Made by a program: the position numbers and the translations under genes. From Sphingomonadaceae bacterium 3R27E2-A (GTDB lineage Bacteria > Pseudomonadota > Alphaproteobacteria > Sphingomonadales > Sphingomonadaceae), in NCBI GenBank assembly GCA_005503165.1, contig SCNT01000046.1:1-34512 (forward strand): a DNA stretch of 34,512 nucleotides, in the 5' to 3' direction. The notes beneath the pieces were generated by a model. It was not told where the DNA came from and did no database searches. It worked only from the letters and a program-made list of their open reading frames with translations. Shown here one piece after another: positions 9,944-17,532 of this stretch. Position 1 is the first letter of the stretch. Every line of letters begins with the position of its first letter.

Positions 9944-10920
9944 GCCACTTTCTCCAGCCTGTCATATAGTGGAGAGATAAGACTCTCGGAATCGATCCGA
10001 TCGATCTCGATGCGACGAGACACCTGCCGCAATCCGCCGCCTTCGTCCCAGACTAGCGAAGAGGATGTATATTCTTCAATTCGTTCAAGGCGTTCTACAA
10101 GGGAATCCTCGTCGAGAAGAAACGCCCGGCCGGGGGCGCCCGGATCATGCGCGATAGTCTCCAGAGAGAGCGAACCGCGGGTGGAGAACTGTGAGCACCA
10201 GAACTCGACGAGAGCGAATGCAAAGACCTCATCAGGCAGGGAAGGCTTCGGCCCACGGCGGAACTGCAATGCGCCTCCGGCCATTGAAGCGATGAGACCC
10301 AGCTCTGCGAAGGGACTTTCGAGTCCATCTTCGATCGTGCCTCGCCGCGAGGTCTTGGTTACGTAGGTGCGGACGAAGCACTCGGCGTCCCTATCAACCG
10401 TATTCTTCGCTATCCGGTTGTTCGTCAGCCGCCCTGTCTCGCGCAGCTCCTCCAATCTCGCCCAAAGTCGCGAAGCCAGAGTATCCTTCGTGAAAATCGC
10501 ATCGTTGAATTCGTTGAAGGCATAGTACCAAGTGGTTGCCCGACCAGGAGTCGCAACAAGCCGCCAGTGAAGGAGCCAGAGGGAGGAAGGAAGTTCAAGA
10601 TAGGGATCTCCGCCGCCGAAGATCCGATGACCAAGCGAAGTAGGCTCCAACAACTCGAGACGACCGACCCGTTCTCCCTGTGGCGCGAGAACTCCGCAGG
10701 CGAGGGCCCAATGCCGCATCGAAGCGACCATGTTCTTGCCGACGCCGAATTTTCCGATTCCTGCATTTGGTGAAAAGGCATGCTGATGACCTTCACCTTC
10801 GGTAGCCAATTCTTCACAAACGGCGTCGTAGGACTTCTTCAGCCAACCATATCGACAGGGAAAGGTCTCATGGCCCGCCACCTGTGGTTTGAAACTCTCG
10901 CGGTCCAATAGGCTTCGCAT
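9940..10920 (-). CDS. sspB: SspB: DUF4007-family DNA nickase of the Ssp system
   Basis: I choose ATG at 10920 (326 residues) because GGGGTAGG lies just upstream; a GTG at 10941 would add seven residues. The N terminus carries the DUF4007 hallmark GHETFPCRYGWLKKSYDA, then FSPNAGIGKFGVGKNMV and RHWALACGV. SspB is the DUF4007 protein that nicks DNA so that sulfur can be placed on one strand. It is first in the operon with sspC and sspD and is divergent from sspA across about 130 bp. The rest of the protein is typical of the family and shows no truncation. Confidence 0.87.
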   Translation of the reverse strand: MRSLLDRESFKPQVAGHETFPCRYGWLKKSYDAVCEELATEGEGHQHAFSPNAGIGKFGVGKNMVASMRHWALACGVLAPQGERVGRLELLEPTSLGHRIFGGGDPYLELPSSLWLLHWRLVATPGRATTWYYAFNEFNDAIFTKDTLASRLWARLEELRETGRLTNNRIAKNTVDRDAECFVRTYVTKTSRRGTIEDGLESPFAELGLIASMAGGALQFRRGPKPSLPDEVFAFALVEFWCSQFSTRGSLSLETIAHDPGAPGRAFLLDEDSLVERLERIEEYTSSSLVWDEGGGLRQVSRRIEIDRIDSESLISPLYDRLEKVA

Positions 10921-11050
10921 CCTACCCCATTTCCCTATCACTGGACAAATTCACCAGCAATGGTAGCGAAGGCGATGCCTGGTGACAATCGCCAGTTGCA
11001 AGGCTTGTGCATTTTTCGTTCGGAACGCAAGGTGAACATCGGAGACGATA
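10921..11050. promoter_or_regulatory. Divergent sspB/sspA control region with nested inverted repeats
   Basis: Both transcripts of the PT modification genes must start here. TCACCAG at 10951-10957 is mirrored by CTGGTGA at 10979-10985. Overlapping this, GGCGAT at 10971-10976 is mirrored by ATCGCC at 10988-10993. Such nested dyads could be an operator that sets both directions at once, but no regulator gene is adjacent. GGAG at 11041-11044 is the ribosome binding site of sspA. I cannot place -35/-10 boxes with confidence. Confidence 0.5.
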
Positions 11051-12187
11051 ATGATTTATCTAGACCATCAGGCATCCACTCCGACCCATCCGCAGGTCTT
11101 GGCAGCGATGCTACCCTATTACGCGGAATTCTATGCCAATCCCCATGCCGGAGATCATGCCGCGGGCTGGTCCGCAGCCGATGCGATCGTTGCGGCTCGC
11201 TCCGATGTGGCGAATGCGATCAATGCGGACGCGGACGAGATAATATTCACATCCGGCGCCACCGAAGCGAACAATCTCGCTGTCCTGGGGCTGTCCAGAT
11301 CAAATCCGAGGCGGACCAAGATCGTCGTGACTGCCATCGAACACAAGGCTGTGCTGGCGCCGGCGCGCGCGCGAGTTCGGGAAGGAATGGAGCTTGTCGT
11401 CGCTCCGGTGGACCATAGAGGACGAGTCGATTTGGACAAGCTGTCAGAGCTGGTGGACGATCAGACCCTTCTCGTCTCGGCCATGCTCGTGAACAACGAG
11501 ATGGGCGCGGTTCAACCAATCCGCGAAATCTCGCGGATCTGTCGATTCGTCGGAGCCTACCTTCATACTGACGCAGCGCAGGCGCTCTCTTGGATGCCGA
11601 TCGACGTTCTCGACCTCGGTGTCGATTTTGCGAGCTTGTCCGGGCACAAAGCTTCCGCGCCGAAAGGGGTCGGCGCCCTATATGCCAGCCGAGAGGTGAA
11701 GCACCACCTTGAGCCACAGATACATGGCGGCGAGCAAGAGGGCGGTCTGCGGGCCGGCACCCTTCCGACCCCGTTATGCGTAGGCCTGGGCAAAGCATGT
11801 CAGCTTTTGCCAGATGTCGGCGCTGTAGCAGCCTGGAGGTCCGTTACTGAGACCCTGCGTGAAGGCCTGGAGAGGCTGTTTCCGCAGACTGAGATTGTTG
11901 GTGATTGGGAAGGTCGCCATCCCGGCAATCTCTGCGTCAGGATTCCCGGCGTCGACGCTGAAAGGCTCGTTGCTCTCCTCCAGCCAGAAGTTGCGCTTGC
12001 ACGAGGTTCCGCCTGTACTTCGGGAACTCCAGAACCGAGCCACGTTTTGCGGGCCATGGGCCTGACTTCGCACGAAGCCTCCGAGGTTGTGCGCTTGAGC
12101 ACTTCAGTAAGCACTAGCAGGGAGGAGATCGAAGATGCCCTCCGGCACCTCGCAGATGTCGCCGACCGGATGAAGCTCGCGGCCTGA
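11051..12187 (+). CDS. sspA: SspA: cysteine desulfurase supplying sulfur for DNA phosphorothioation
   Basis: This 378-residue class-V aminotransferase-fold enzyme uses pyridoxal phosphate to take sulfur from cysteine as a persulfide. The PLP lysine is Lys200 in SLSGHKASAPKG, the PLP-stacking region is IEHKAVL near 97-102, and the catalytic cysteine is Cys322 in ARGSACTSG. ATG at 11051 has GGAG seven bases upstream. The gene is divergent from sspB, as expected for the sulfur donor of SspBCD. By sequence alone it could also be DndA or IscS. The neighbours and the absence of iron-sulfur assembly genes make SspA the best reading. Confidence 0.87.
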   Translation: MIYLDHQASTPTHPQVLAAMLPYYAEFYANPHAGDHAAGWSAADAIVAARSDVANAINADADEIIFTSGATEANNLAVLGLSRSNPRRTKIVVTAIEHKAVLAPARARVREGMELVVAPVDHRGRVDLDKLSELVDDQTLLVSAMLVNNEMGAVQPIREISRICRFVGAYLHTDAAQALSWMPIDVLDLGVDFASLSGHKASAPKGVGALYASREVKHHLEPQIHGGEQEGGLRAGTLPTPLCVGLGKACQLLPDVGAVAAWRSVTETLREGLERLFPQTEIVGDWEGRHPGNLCVRIPGVDAERLVALLQPEVALARGSACTSGTPEPSHVLRAMGLTSHEASEVVRLSTSVSTSREEIEDALRHLADVADRMKLAA

Positions 12188-12257
12188 CGAGTCCGGGCCC
12201 ATCGGGATCGGAAGCGCGTTTCACAGTGATGGCCGCCCCCCCCAATCAGCTCTGAAC

Positions 12258-12722
12258 CTAGATCCAAAGAGAAACGCCAACGAGGGACAGAAACATTCCG
12301 CAAAGGAGCCCTCCGGTCGCACCCCAGGTCACCCACCAATCCTGCTCGGCGGTCGAACGGCGCTGCTTGATCATCCCCTCGACGCGGCCAAGCTCGCGGG
12401 AGAGCGCGTCGCGCGCGTCGCCAATGGCCTTTCGATCTTCGGCGCGGACGACGATCGCCGCATCCGCAAGCCGTGTTACGAGTCCTTCGGGCGTGAGGAG
12501 CATGGCGGGCTTGTCCGCAATATGGGCATGCCATTGATCGATCCGATCGAGACGCGCCTCGATTTTGCGAAGCGTCGGCGCGTAGTCGGGCAGCTTCTCC
12601 TTAGCTGCGATGAGCCCTTCGATAGCCGCGTGAAGAAGGGATACTTCGCTGCGCAGTTGGTCGAAGGCTGCGGCGGCATCATTGGCGGGCGGCGTAGGCG
12701 AGCGGGGGCGTTTGACGGTCAT
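12258..12722 (-). CDS. DUF6118-like membrane-anchored protein downstream of traA
   Basis: The protein has 154 residues. A helical, probably coiled-coil N-terminal two thirds (FDQLRSEVSLLHAAIEGLIAAKE, then KIEARLDRIDQWHAHIADKP) leads to one C-terminal membrane segment, TGGLLCGMFLSLVGVSLWI. It starts nine bases after the traA stop on the same strand, so it is cotranscribed with the relaxase. Proteins of this layout next to sphingomonad TraA are annotated DUF6118. A role in mobilisation, such as tethering the relaxosome at the membrane, is inference. Confidence 0.7.
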   Translation of the reverse strand: MTVKRPRSPTPPANDAAAAFDQLRSEVSLLHAAIEGLIAAKEKLPDYAPTLRKIEARLDRIDQWHAHIADKPAMLLTPEGLVTRLADAAIVVRAEDRKAIGDARDALSRELGRVEGMIKQRRSTAEQDWWVTWGATGGLLCGMFLSLVGVSLWI

Positions 12723-12731
12723 GGCATCGGC

Positions 12732-15683
12732 CTACATCGATATGCCCATCCCGCGCGAGCGGCCGAGATATTGCTGGAGGTCGTGAGATAGCGATCCTGT
12801 CGCAGACGGTTTCAGGCCGAGGTCGGCTCGGCGGTTCTGGAGCAGCGACTCGAGCTGCGGGTCGCGGTGCAGGCTCTTCGCCATGTCGTTGAGGTTGGCG
12901 CGCGCTTCGTCACGCGCGGCATAAGTCGGCGCCTTGCGCGCCCGCAGGCTCTCCTCTTTCCACGAGGCGACGAACAGCTCGGCGCGCTTCTCGGTCTCGG
13001 CGGCGAGCCGCGCACGCTCGCGCGCCGCGCGATCCGCCGCCACGCGCTCCGCAGCGCGCGCAGCCACTTCCCGGTCCATCGCGGCAATGGCGCCCGCAGT
13101 TCGCCCTTCGGCGGCCTCGCTGGTGAGCTCGTAGCTCTTCCCGAACGCCTCGCGCAGATCGCTCGCCCCGCCGAGCCGCAGCGCATCGAGTTCGCTGTAC
13201 GCCTTTTTATAGGCATCAAGCTCGTGCGGCAGTTCCTTGCCTCCGGCGCGCCGCACGTCGACGATCTCCTTCGTCACGCGCGCAAAGCGCTCGACCGCCT
13301 TGTCGAGGGGCGAGCGCGCCGGTGCGGGACCCAGACTGCGGGCACTGATCTTCACTTCGGAGGCGCGAGCATCGCGCCGCAGCGGGGGCGCGGTCTCTTC
13401 AACCGCGTTGCGCGAGACCGTGAGCTTGAGCCCGTCGAACATGCCGCGCTTGGGCTCCGCCGCTTTCGCAAGTTCCGACGCCTTGTAATCGCTCGCCATG
13501 TCCTTCCCGCGCTCGCGCGAGGCGACGCGAACGAGTTTCGCCTGATTGGCAAAATCGTCGCGGCCATAGTAGAGTTCAACCTGCTCGCGATGCCTGGACA
13601 GCGCGACATAGGTCGAGTGGCTGTCTACCCCCGGTGTCGCGAGTACCTGCACCTGATCAACCGTCATACCCTGCGCCTTGTGGATAGTCGCGGCATAGCC
13701 ATGATCAACATGGGCATAGTCCTTCAGGTCGAACGCGACGCGTCGCCCGTCGTCGAGCGTCACCGCCATGCGCGCCGGGCTCACGCTCTCAACGCTGCCG
13801 AGCGAACCGTTCTTCACGCCGAGGTCGCGCTCGTTCCTGAGGAATATGATGCGGTCGCCGCCCGCAAAGCTGCGGTCGCCGCGCTCGACCTTCAGCGTCA
13901 CCTCGTTGGCAAGCGCGCCGCCTTCCTTCAGCCGTTCGCGCACCTCGGCATTGAGCAGCCGCGCTTCGTCATTGGTGTGGGTGAGGATGATGCGGCTGGC
14001 ATCGGGATGGGCCTGCCGATCGTGATCCCACGCATCGATCAGCTCGGCGCGCGCCGCCTCGCGGGTGTCGGCCACGTGGACATGTCCCGCCTCGGCATAC
14101 CGCCCGATCGCCGCACCCGTCCGTCCGGTAGCAAGCTCGCGCGTCGCCTCGCGCTGCCAGTCCTCCTGCTGGCGGCGGATGTCCATGATCTCGACGGCGC
14201 CGTGTCGCTCGGCCGCAGCACGGAACGCCGCGCCCGCCTCGATCGCCTGCAACTGCTGCGGATCGCCGACCAGCACGACCTTCGCCCCCTGTATTTCCGC
14301 CTCCGACACGATGCGTTCGAGTTGGCGCGTGCCGACCATTCCCGCCTCATCGATGACGAGAATATGTTTGCTGGTCAGCCGTTCGCGGTCATTCGCCCAC
14401 TGATGTTCCAGGCTCGCGAGCGTGCGCGACGCGATGCCCGAGCCATGTTCGAGCCCTTCCGCGGCGATACCCGACAGCGCGGCGCCCTGCACCTGATAGC
14501 CCGCCGCTTCCCACGCTTCGCGGGCGACACCAAGCATCGCACTCTTCCCCGTCCCGGCATAGCCGATGACATTGCTGAGGCCGCGTGCACTGGTGACATG
14601 TTCGAGCGCGCCGCGCTGTTCGGTCGACAGGTCGAGGCCGCGCGCCGATGCACTCGCGAGCGCCCGTTCACGATGGCGGTCGGGAACGCCATGACGACGC
14701 CGCGCGTCGAGAGTCGCCGTCGCGCGTTCGAGGCGCTGCTCGGTCTCGATCATCGCGCGCGAGGTAAAGCGATCTTCGCCACGCCCGTCCTTGCCGAGCG
14801 CGATCAGGTCGGGCGATGCTTTCACGGCGCCCATTACGGCGTCGAACTGCTCCTTGCCGTCGCTGTGGCAATGCGCGAACATCGCAAGGTCGTGGGTCGT
14901 AAACGTCGCCTGCCGGTGGGTGATCGCGTCGAGCGCGATCGAAGGATCGGCGAGGATCTTCTCGCCGTTCGATCGGGCGATCTCGAGATGCTCGGCGAGC
15001 CGATCAGACTCCAGCCCTTCGGCTGCCATGCGCGATGCCGCAGCACCGATCTTGTGCTGGGGTTCGAGGTCGATACCCTGCGCTTCTAGACTGCGATGAT
15101 CGATGCGCGCATCGATATCGAGCGAGGCAAGGCGGGTGTTCACATGCTCCGCCCACGCCTCGCGCCAATGGGTCAACAGCTCGGTGCGGTTCCAGTCGCG
15201 CACCTTCGCGCCAAACTCGGGCGATCCTTCCTCGCCGATGCGAATCTCGCGCATCGTCAGCATGACATGGGCGTGCGGGCGCGCCAGCCCGTCGGCGCCC
15301 ACGTCCCAATGGACATTGAGGTCGGCGATCATGCCGCGCTCGACAAACTCGGATTGGACGAAGTCGCGCGCGAGCTCGATCCCCTGCGCTTCGGTCATCT
15401 CGCGCGGGATCGCGAACTCGATTTCGCGAGCGAGCTGCGCGTCCTTGCGGATTTCCGCCGCCTCAACGTCATTCCACAGCTTTTCGCGGTCGCGCCACTC
15501 CTCGGGCGCGCCGTCGGGCAACATCACTTCGCTGTGAACGACACCCGCCTTGTTCGAGAAGTCATGGGCACGGCCGAGCCGTTCATCGTGCAGCCGATCC
15601 GCCGAACGATAGGCGGCGGCCGCGACCGCGCTGTTGCCGACAGCGCGCGAAATGACTTTTGCCGAGAAATGATAGATCGCCAT
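12732..15683 (-). CDS. traA: TraA: Ti-type MOBQ relaxase-helicase
   Basis: The protein has 983 residues from ATG 15683, chosen because MAIYHFSAK is the classic TraA start; the frame runs 20 codons further upstream without merit. The N-terminal MobA/MobL relaxase domain has Tyr25 in AAAYRSADR as the likely nicking residue. His125, His137 and His139 (NVHWDVGADGLARPHAHV) form the metal site. A TraI/RecD-like helicase follows, with Walker A GYAGTGKS near residue 375, DEAG and GDPQQLQA, ending with a YVALSRHREQ motif. It nicks oriT, which lies directly upstream, and leads the strand into the recipient. The long Ala/Arg-rich C-terminal helices are normal for the family. No coupling protein or T4SS is in the window, so transfer would need a helper. 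Confidence 0.93.
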   Translation of the reverse strand: MAIYHFSAKVISRAVGNSAVAAAAYRSADRLHDERLGRAHDFSNKAGVVHSEVMLPDGAPEEWRDREKLWNDVEAAEIRKDAQLAREIEFAIPREMTEAQGIELARDFVQSEFVERGMIADLNVHWDVGADGLARPHAHVMLTMREIRIGEEGSPEFGAKVRDWNRTELLTHWREAWAEHVNTRLASLDIDARIDHRSLEAQGIDLEPQHKIGAAASRMAAEGLESDRLAEHLEIARSNGEKILADPSIALDAITHRQATFTTHDLAMFAHCHSDGKEQFDAVMGAVKASPDLIALGKDGRGEDRFTSRAMIETEQRLERATATLDARRRHGVPDRHRERALASASARGLDLSTEQRGALEHVTSARGLSNVIGYAGTGKSAMLGVAREAWEAAGYQVQGAALSGIAAEGLEHGSGIASRTLASLEHQWANDRERLTSKHILVIDEAGMVGTRQLERIVSEAEIQGAKVVLVGDPQQLQAIEAGAAFRAAAERHGAVEIMDIRRQQEDWQREATRELATGRTGAAIGRYAEAGHVHVADTREAARAELIDAWDHDRQAHPDASRIILTHTNDEARLLNAEVRERLKEGGALANEVTLKVERGDRSFAGGDRIIFLRNERDLGVKNGSLGSVESVSPARMAVTLDDGRRVAFDLKDYAHVDHGYAATIHKAQGMTVDQVQVLATPGVDSHSTYVALSRHREQVELYYGRDDFANQAKLVRVASRERGKDMASDYKASELAKAAEPKRGMFDGLKLTVSRNAVEETAPPLRRDARASEVKISARSLGPAPARSPLDKAVERFARVTKEIVDVRRAGGKELPHELDAYKKAYSELDALRLGGASDLREAFGKSYELTSEAAEGRTAGAIAAMDREVAARAAERVAADRAARERARLAAETEKRAELFVASWKEESLRARKAPTYAARDEARANLNDMAKSLHRDPQLESLLQNRRADLGLKPSATGSLSHDLQQYLGRSRGMGISM

Positions 15684-15704
15684 GAGGGCTATCCATTTAC
15701 AGCA

Positions 15705-15745
15705 AAACGAGCACGTCGGCACGACGTATAAGCGCGCCCTCACAC
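15705..15745 (+). other. oriT: Origin of transfer (oriT), pTi/RSF1010 (MOBQ) type
   Basis: TAAGCGCGCCCT at 15729-15740 closely matches the nick region of RSF1010/R1162 and Ti plasmid oriTs, whose core ends in GCGCCCT. Just upstream, ACGTCG (15713-15718) and CGACGT (15722-15727) form an inverted repeat. The stretch CGACGTATAA is also pTi-like. The site lies in the traA-traC divergent gap, the same place as in Ti plasmids. Confidence 0.85.
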
Positions 15746-15855
15746 GATTTCATCGCGCTCGGGATCACAAAGTCGCAAGAGATTTCAGCTGCTTGCGCAC
15801 ACGTGAGACTCGGCATAGCTGGTCCGTCCACTCCATTCAAACGAAAGGACAAACG

Positions 15856-16179
15856 ATGCGCAAACCGAGAGATTTCGACGCCGAACTTCAGGCGCTGACC
15901 GACAAGGCCAAGGCGCTCAAGACGAAGAAACAAGGCCAGCTTGGCGAGCTGGTCATCGCGACCGGCGCGGATGCCCTGTCGATCGAACAGCTTGCGGGCG
16001 CGATGCTCGAGGCCGTCGGCGCAGACGCGGCGCGAAAGGAGGCGTGGCGCGAGAGCGGCGCTGCCTTCTTTCGCGGTGAAGGTGTCCGCGCTCGCAAAGG
16101 CGCTGGCAGCGACGCGGGCCGCGCATCGCCGGGCGTGGCAGGCGCGCAATCGCCTTCAGGCGATACGGGCGCGGCATGA
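15856..16179 (+). CDS. traC: TraC-like conjugal transfer protein
   Basis: This 107-residue basic protein starts MRKPRDFDAELQALTDKAKALK and continues QLGELVIATGADALSIEQLAGAMLEAV, the pattern of TraC-like relaxosome accessory proteins from sphingomonads and rhizobia. A GAAAGGAC ribosome binding site precedes ATG at 15856. It is divergent from traA across oriT, as in Ti plasmids. Its last quarter is low-complexity (RARKGAGSDAGRASPGVAG) and overlaps the start of the next gene in another frame. Confidence 0.8.
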   Translation: MRKPRDFDAELQALTDKAKALKTKKQGQLGELVIATGADALSIEQLAGAMLEAVGADAARKEAWRESGAAFFRGEGVRARKGAGSDAGRASPGVAGAQSPSGDTGAA

Positions 16180-16408
16180 CACGCGGGCGTGGCAGGTGAA
16201 GCGCCGCGAACGCACGCGCCAGCTGATCGAGCTCGGCGGCCTCGTTGCCAAGGCCGATCTGATCGAACTGACCGGCGACGATCGCGCCGTGATTCTCGGC
16301 CTGCTCGTCGAGGCGGCCGCGACGCTGCGCGGCGAAGGCCGCGAGCAGCGATTGATGTTATGGCGTCGTCGCGGCAAGCGCGCGTTCGATAGCGGCGAGA
16401 TCGGATAA
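16076..16408 (+). CDS. traD: TraD-like conjugal transfer protein
   Basis: The conserved part, VKRRERTRQLIELGGLVAKA then LIELTGDDRAVILGLLVEAA, is the TraD signature of Ti-type transfer regions. GTG at 16076 (110 residues) and GTG at 16082 are plausible starts; the open frame runs upstream to 15941, but that part reads as a shadow of traC. The gene therefore overlaps traC by about 100 bases in a different frame, and translation is probably coupled. No traG coupling-protein gene follows, which is unusual for a Ti-type traCDG set. Confidence 0.75.
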   Translation: MKVSALAKALAATRAAHRRAWQARNRLQAIRARHDTRAWQVKRRERTRQLIELGGLVAKADLIELTGDDRAVILGLLVEAAATLRGEGREQRLMLWRRRGKRAFDSGEIG

Positions 16409-16447
16409 CGCTCGTGCCGTCGCTGCGCCCTGTTGCTGCACCAGCGC

Positions 16448-16654
16448 TTAGCCGCGCGGCTTGACGGTCACCCAGATGGAGATCGGCGCGGTAAACTTGC
16501 CCGGAGCGGGCTTAGCGACGTCGATGCGTTCGGCGGTGACCAACTCGCCGCTTTCAAGCGTGAAGCTTGCCCAGGGCTTCGGCATGCGCCCGAAACTCAT
16601 TTTCTGGATCGGCTGGCCGGTGGCCGTGTTCATGATTGTCGCGGTGATACCCAT
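16448..16654 (-). CDS. Small hypothetical protein
   Basis: This 68-residue protein from ATG 16654 (MGITATIMNTATGQPIQKM) has an alternating beta-strand pattern (ASFTLESGELVTAERIDV, then TAPISIWVTVK) and no signal peptide. I do not recognise it. It lies just downstream of the small lipoprotein gene on the same strand. The upstream extension of the frame to 16942 reads as non-native arginine- and serine-rich sequence, so I reject the longer start. Confidence 0.5.
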   Translation of the reverse strand: MGITATIMNTATGQPIQKMSFGRMPKPWASFTLESGELVTAERIDVAKPAPGKFTAPISIWVTVKPRG

Positions 16655-16775
16655 GGCGCGCCCGTAGCGAGCGGGCACTGATTCTGTCCAGCATGTCGCG
16701 AACAAAAATCGCTCCGGCTGCGGGCCGCAACAATCGGAGCGGCGACATCCGTTGCCGATGGTCTCGACGCGCCGT

Positions 16776-16955
16776 TCAATCGAGCCGCGCCTCGCGCTCC
16801 GTGGCTGCGGCATCGCGCTGCGTGGACCACGACACATCGGCGCCGAAGTTGACTGCGCCGGTCTCAACATCCGGAAGTTTGTCGCGCTCGGCTTCCGGCG
16901 AACAGGCCGCGACAAGGGCTGAAAGCAACACAGCCTTCGCAAATTTTAGCGCCAT
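16776..16955 (-). CDS. Small putative lipoprotein
   Basis: The 59-residue product from ATG 16955 begins MALKFAKAVLLSALVAACSPEAE. This is a positively charged start, a hydrophobic stretch and an LVAAC lipobox with the modified cysteine at about 18. It would be exported and lipid-anchored, leaving a mature part of about 40 polar residues. Small lipoproteins in transfer regions include entry-exclusion and VirB7-like proteins, but nothing here decides the role. It lies between mucR and the 68-residue gene. Confidence 0.6.
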   Translation of the reverse strand: MALKFAKAVLLSALVAACSPEAERDKLPDVETGAVNFGADVSWSTQRDAAATEREARLD

Positions 16956-16983
16956 GGATCGTACCCTGCTGCCGGACAATTCC

Positions 16984-17430
16984 TCAGCCCTGTTTCGCCT
17001 TGGCTTTCCCGCGCGCAGCGGGCTTGCGGCCGCCGCCGCGGCCCTTGGTGCCAAGCCCGATCTGCTTGGCAAGTTCGCGGCGCTTCTCGGCATAGTTGGG
17101 CGCGGTCATCGGATAATCTTTCGGCAGGTTCCATTTCGCGCGATAATCTTCGGGCGTCATGGCATAGTGCGTCATCAAATGACGGCGCAGCATCTTGAGC
17201 TTTTTGCCGTCTTCGAGGCAGACGATATAGTCGGGTTTCACCGACGACCGGACCGACACAGCGGGCTGCTGCGGTTCGGGTTCGGGTTCCGCGCCGGACG
17301 CAAGTCCGGCGAGCGCTTCGTGCACCGAGCGGATGACGAGCGGGATATCCGATATGGCGACGCTGTTATTGCTGACGTGGGCCGCGACAATATCGGCGGT
17401 CAGTGTGACCAGCATTTCGGTATCTTCCAT
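16984..17430 (-). CDS. MucR/Ros-family transcriptional regulator
   Basis: This 148-residue protein has an N-terminal helical dimer region (LVTLTADIVAAHVSNNSVAI, then LVIRSVHEALAGL). The conserved MucR segment follows (DYIVCLEDGKKLKMLRRHLMTHYAMTPEDYRAKW), including HLMTHY of the Ros-type zinc finger. Only one cysteine is present and the second position is Asp, as in several rhizobial MucR proteins. The tail is basic (GRGGGRKPAARGKAKAKQG). MucR proteins are nucleoid-like silencers and often repress their own gene. A perfect 10-bp dyad lies 46-80 bases upstream of its start. Confidence 0.9.
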   Translation of the reverse strand: MEDTEMLVTLTADIVAAHVSNNSVAISDIPLVIRSVHEALAGLASGAEPEPEPQQPAVSVRSSVKPDYIVCLEDGKKLKMLRRHLMTHYAMTPEDYRAKWNLPKDYPMTAPNYAEKRRELAKQIGLGTKGRGGGRKPAARGKAKAKQG

Positions 17431-17475
17431 GCGCGTTTCCTTCGAGGGCTAACTACTTCGGTCATCCTCTAGCGC

Positions 17476-17510
17476 GACAATCCTTTCCAAACAAATGGCG
17501 AAGGATTGTC
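17476..17510. promoter_or_regulatory. Inverted repeat upstream of mucR, likely operator
   Basis: GACAATCCTT (17476-17485) and AAGGATTGTC (17501-17510) are a perfect 10-bp inverted repeat with a 15-base spacer, centred about 63 bases upstream of the mucR start. It lies between mucR and the stop of the MNT-HEPN gene. No T-run follows in either direction, which argues against a terminator. MucR autoregulation is the obvious idea, but this is inference. Confidence 0.5.
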
Positions 17511-17532
17511 CAACAGAATTAATCGCGCCGCG

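Noticed and set aside
12867..15089. 740-residue plus-strand frame
   Set aside because: It is antisense to traA; the GC-rich codons of traA remove stops on the other strand.
16448..16942. Long 164-residue start for the small 68-residue protein
   Set aside because: The upstream part is Arg/Ser/Pro-rich, overlaps the lipoprotein gene in another frame and lacks a ribosome binding site.
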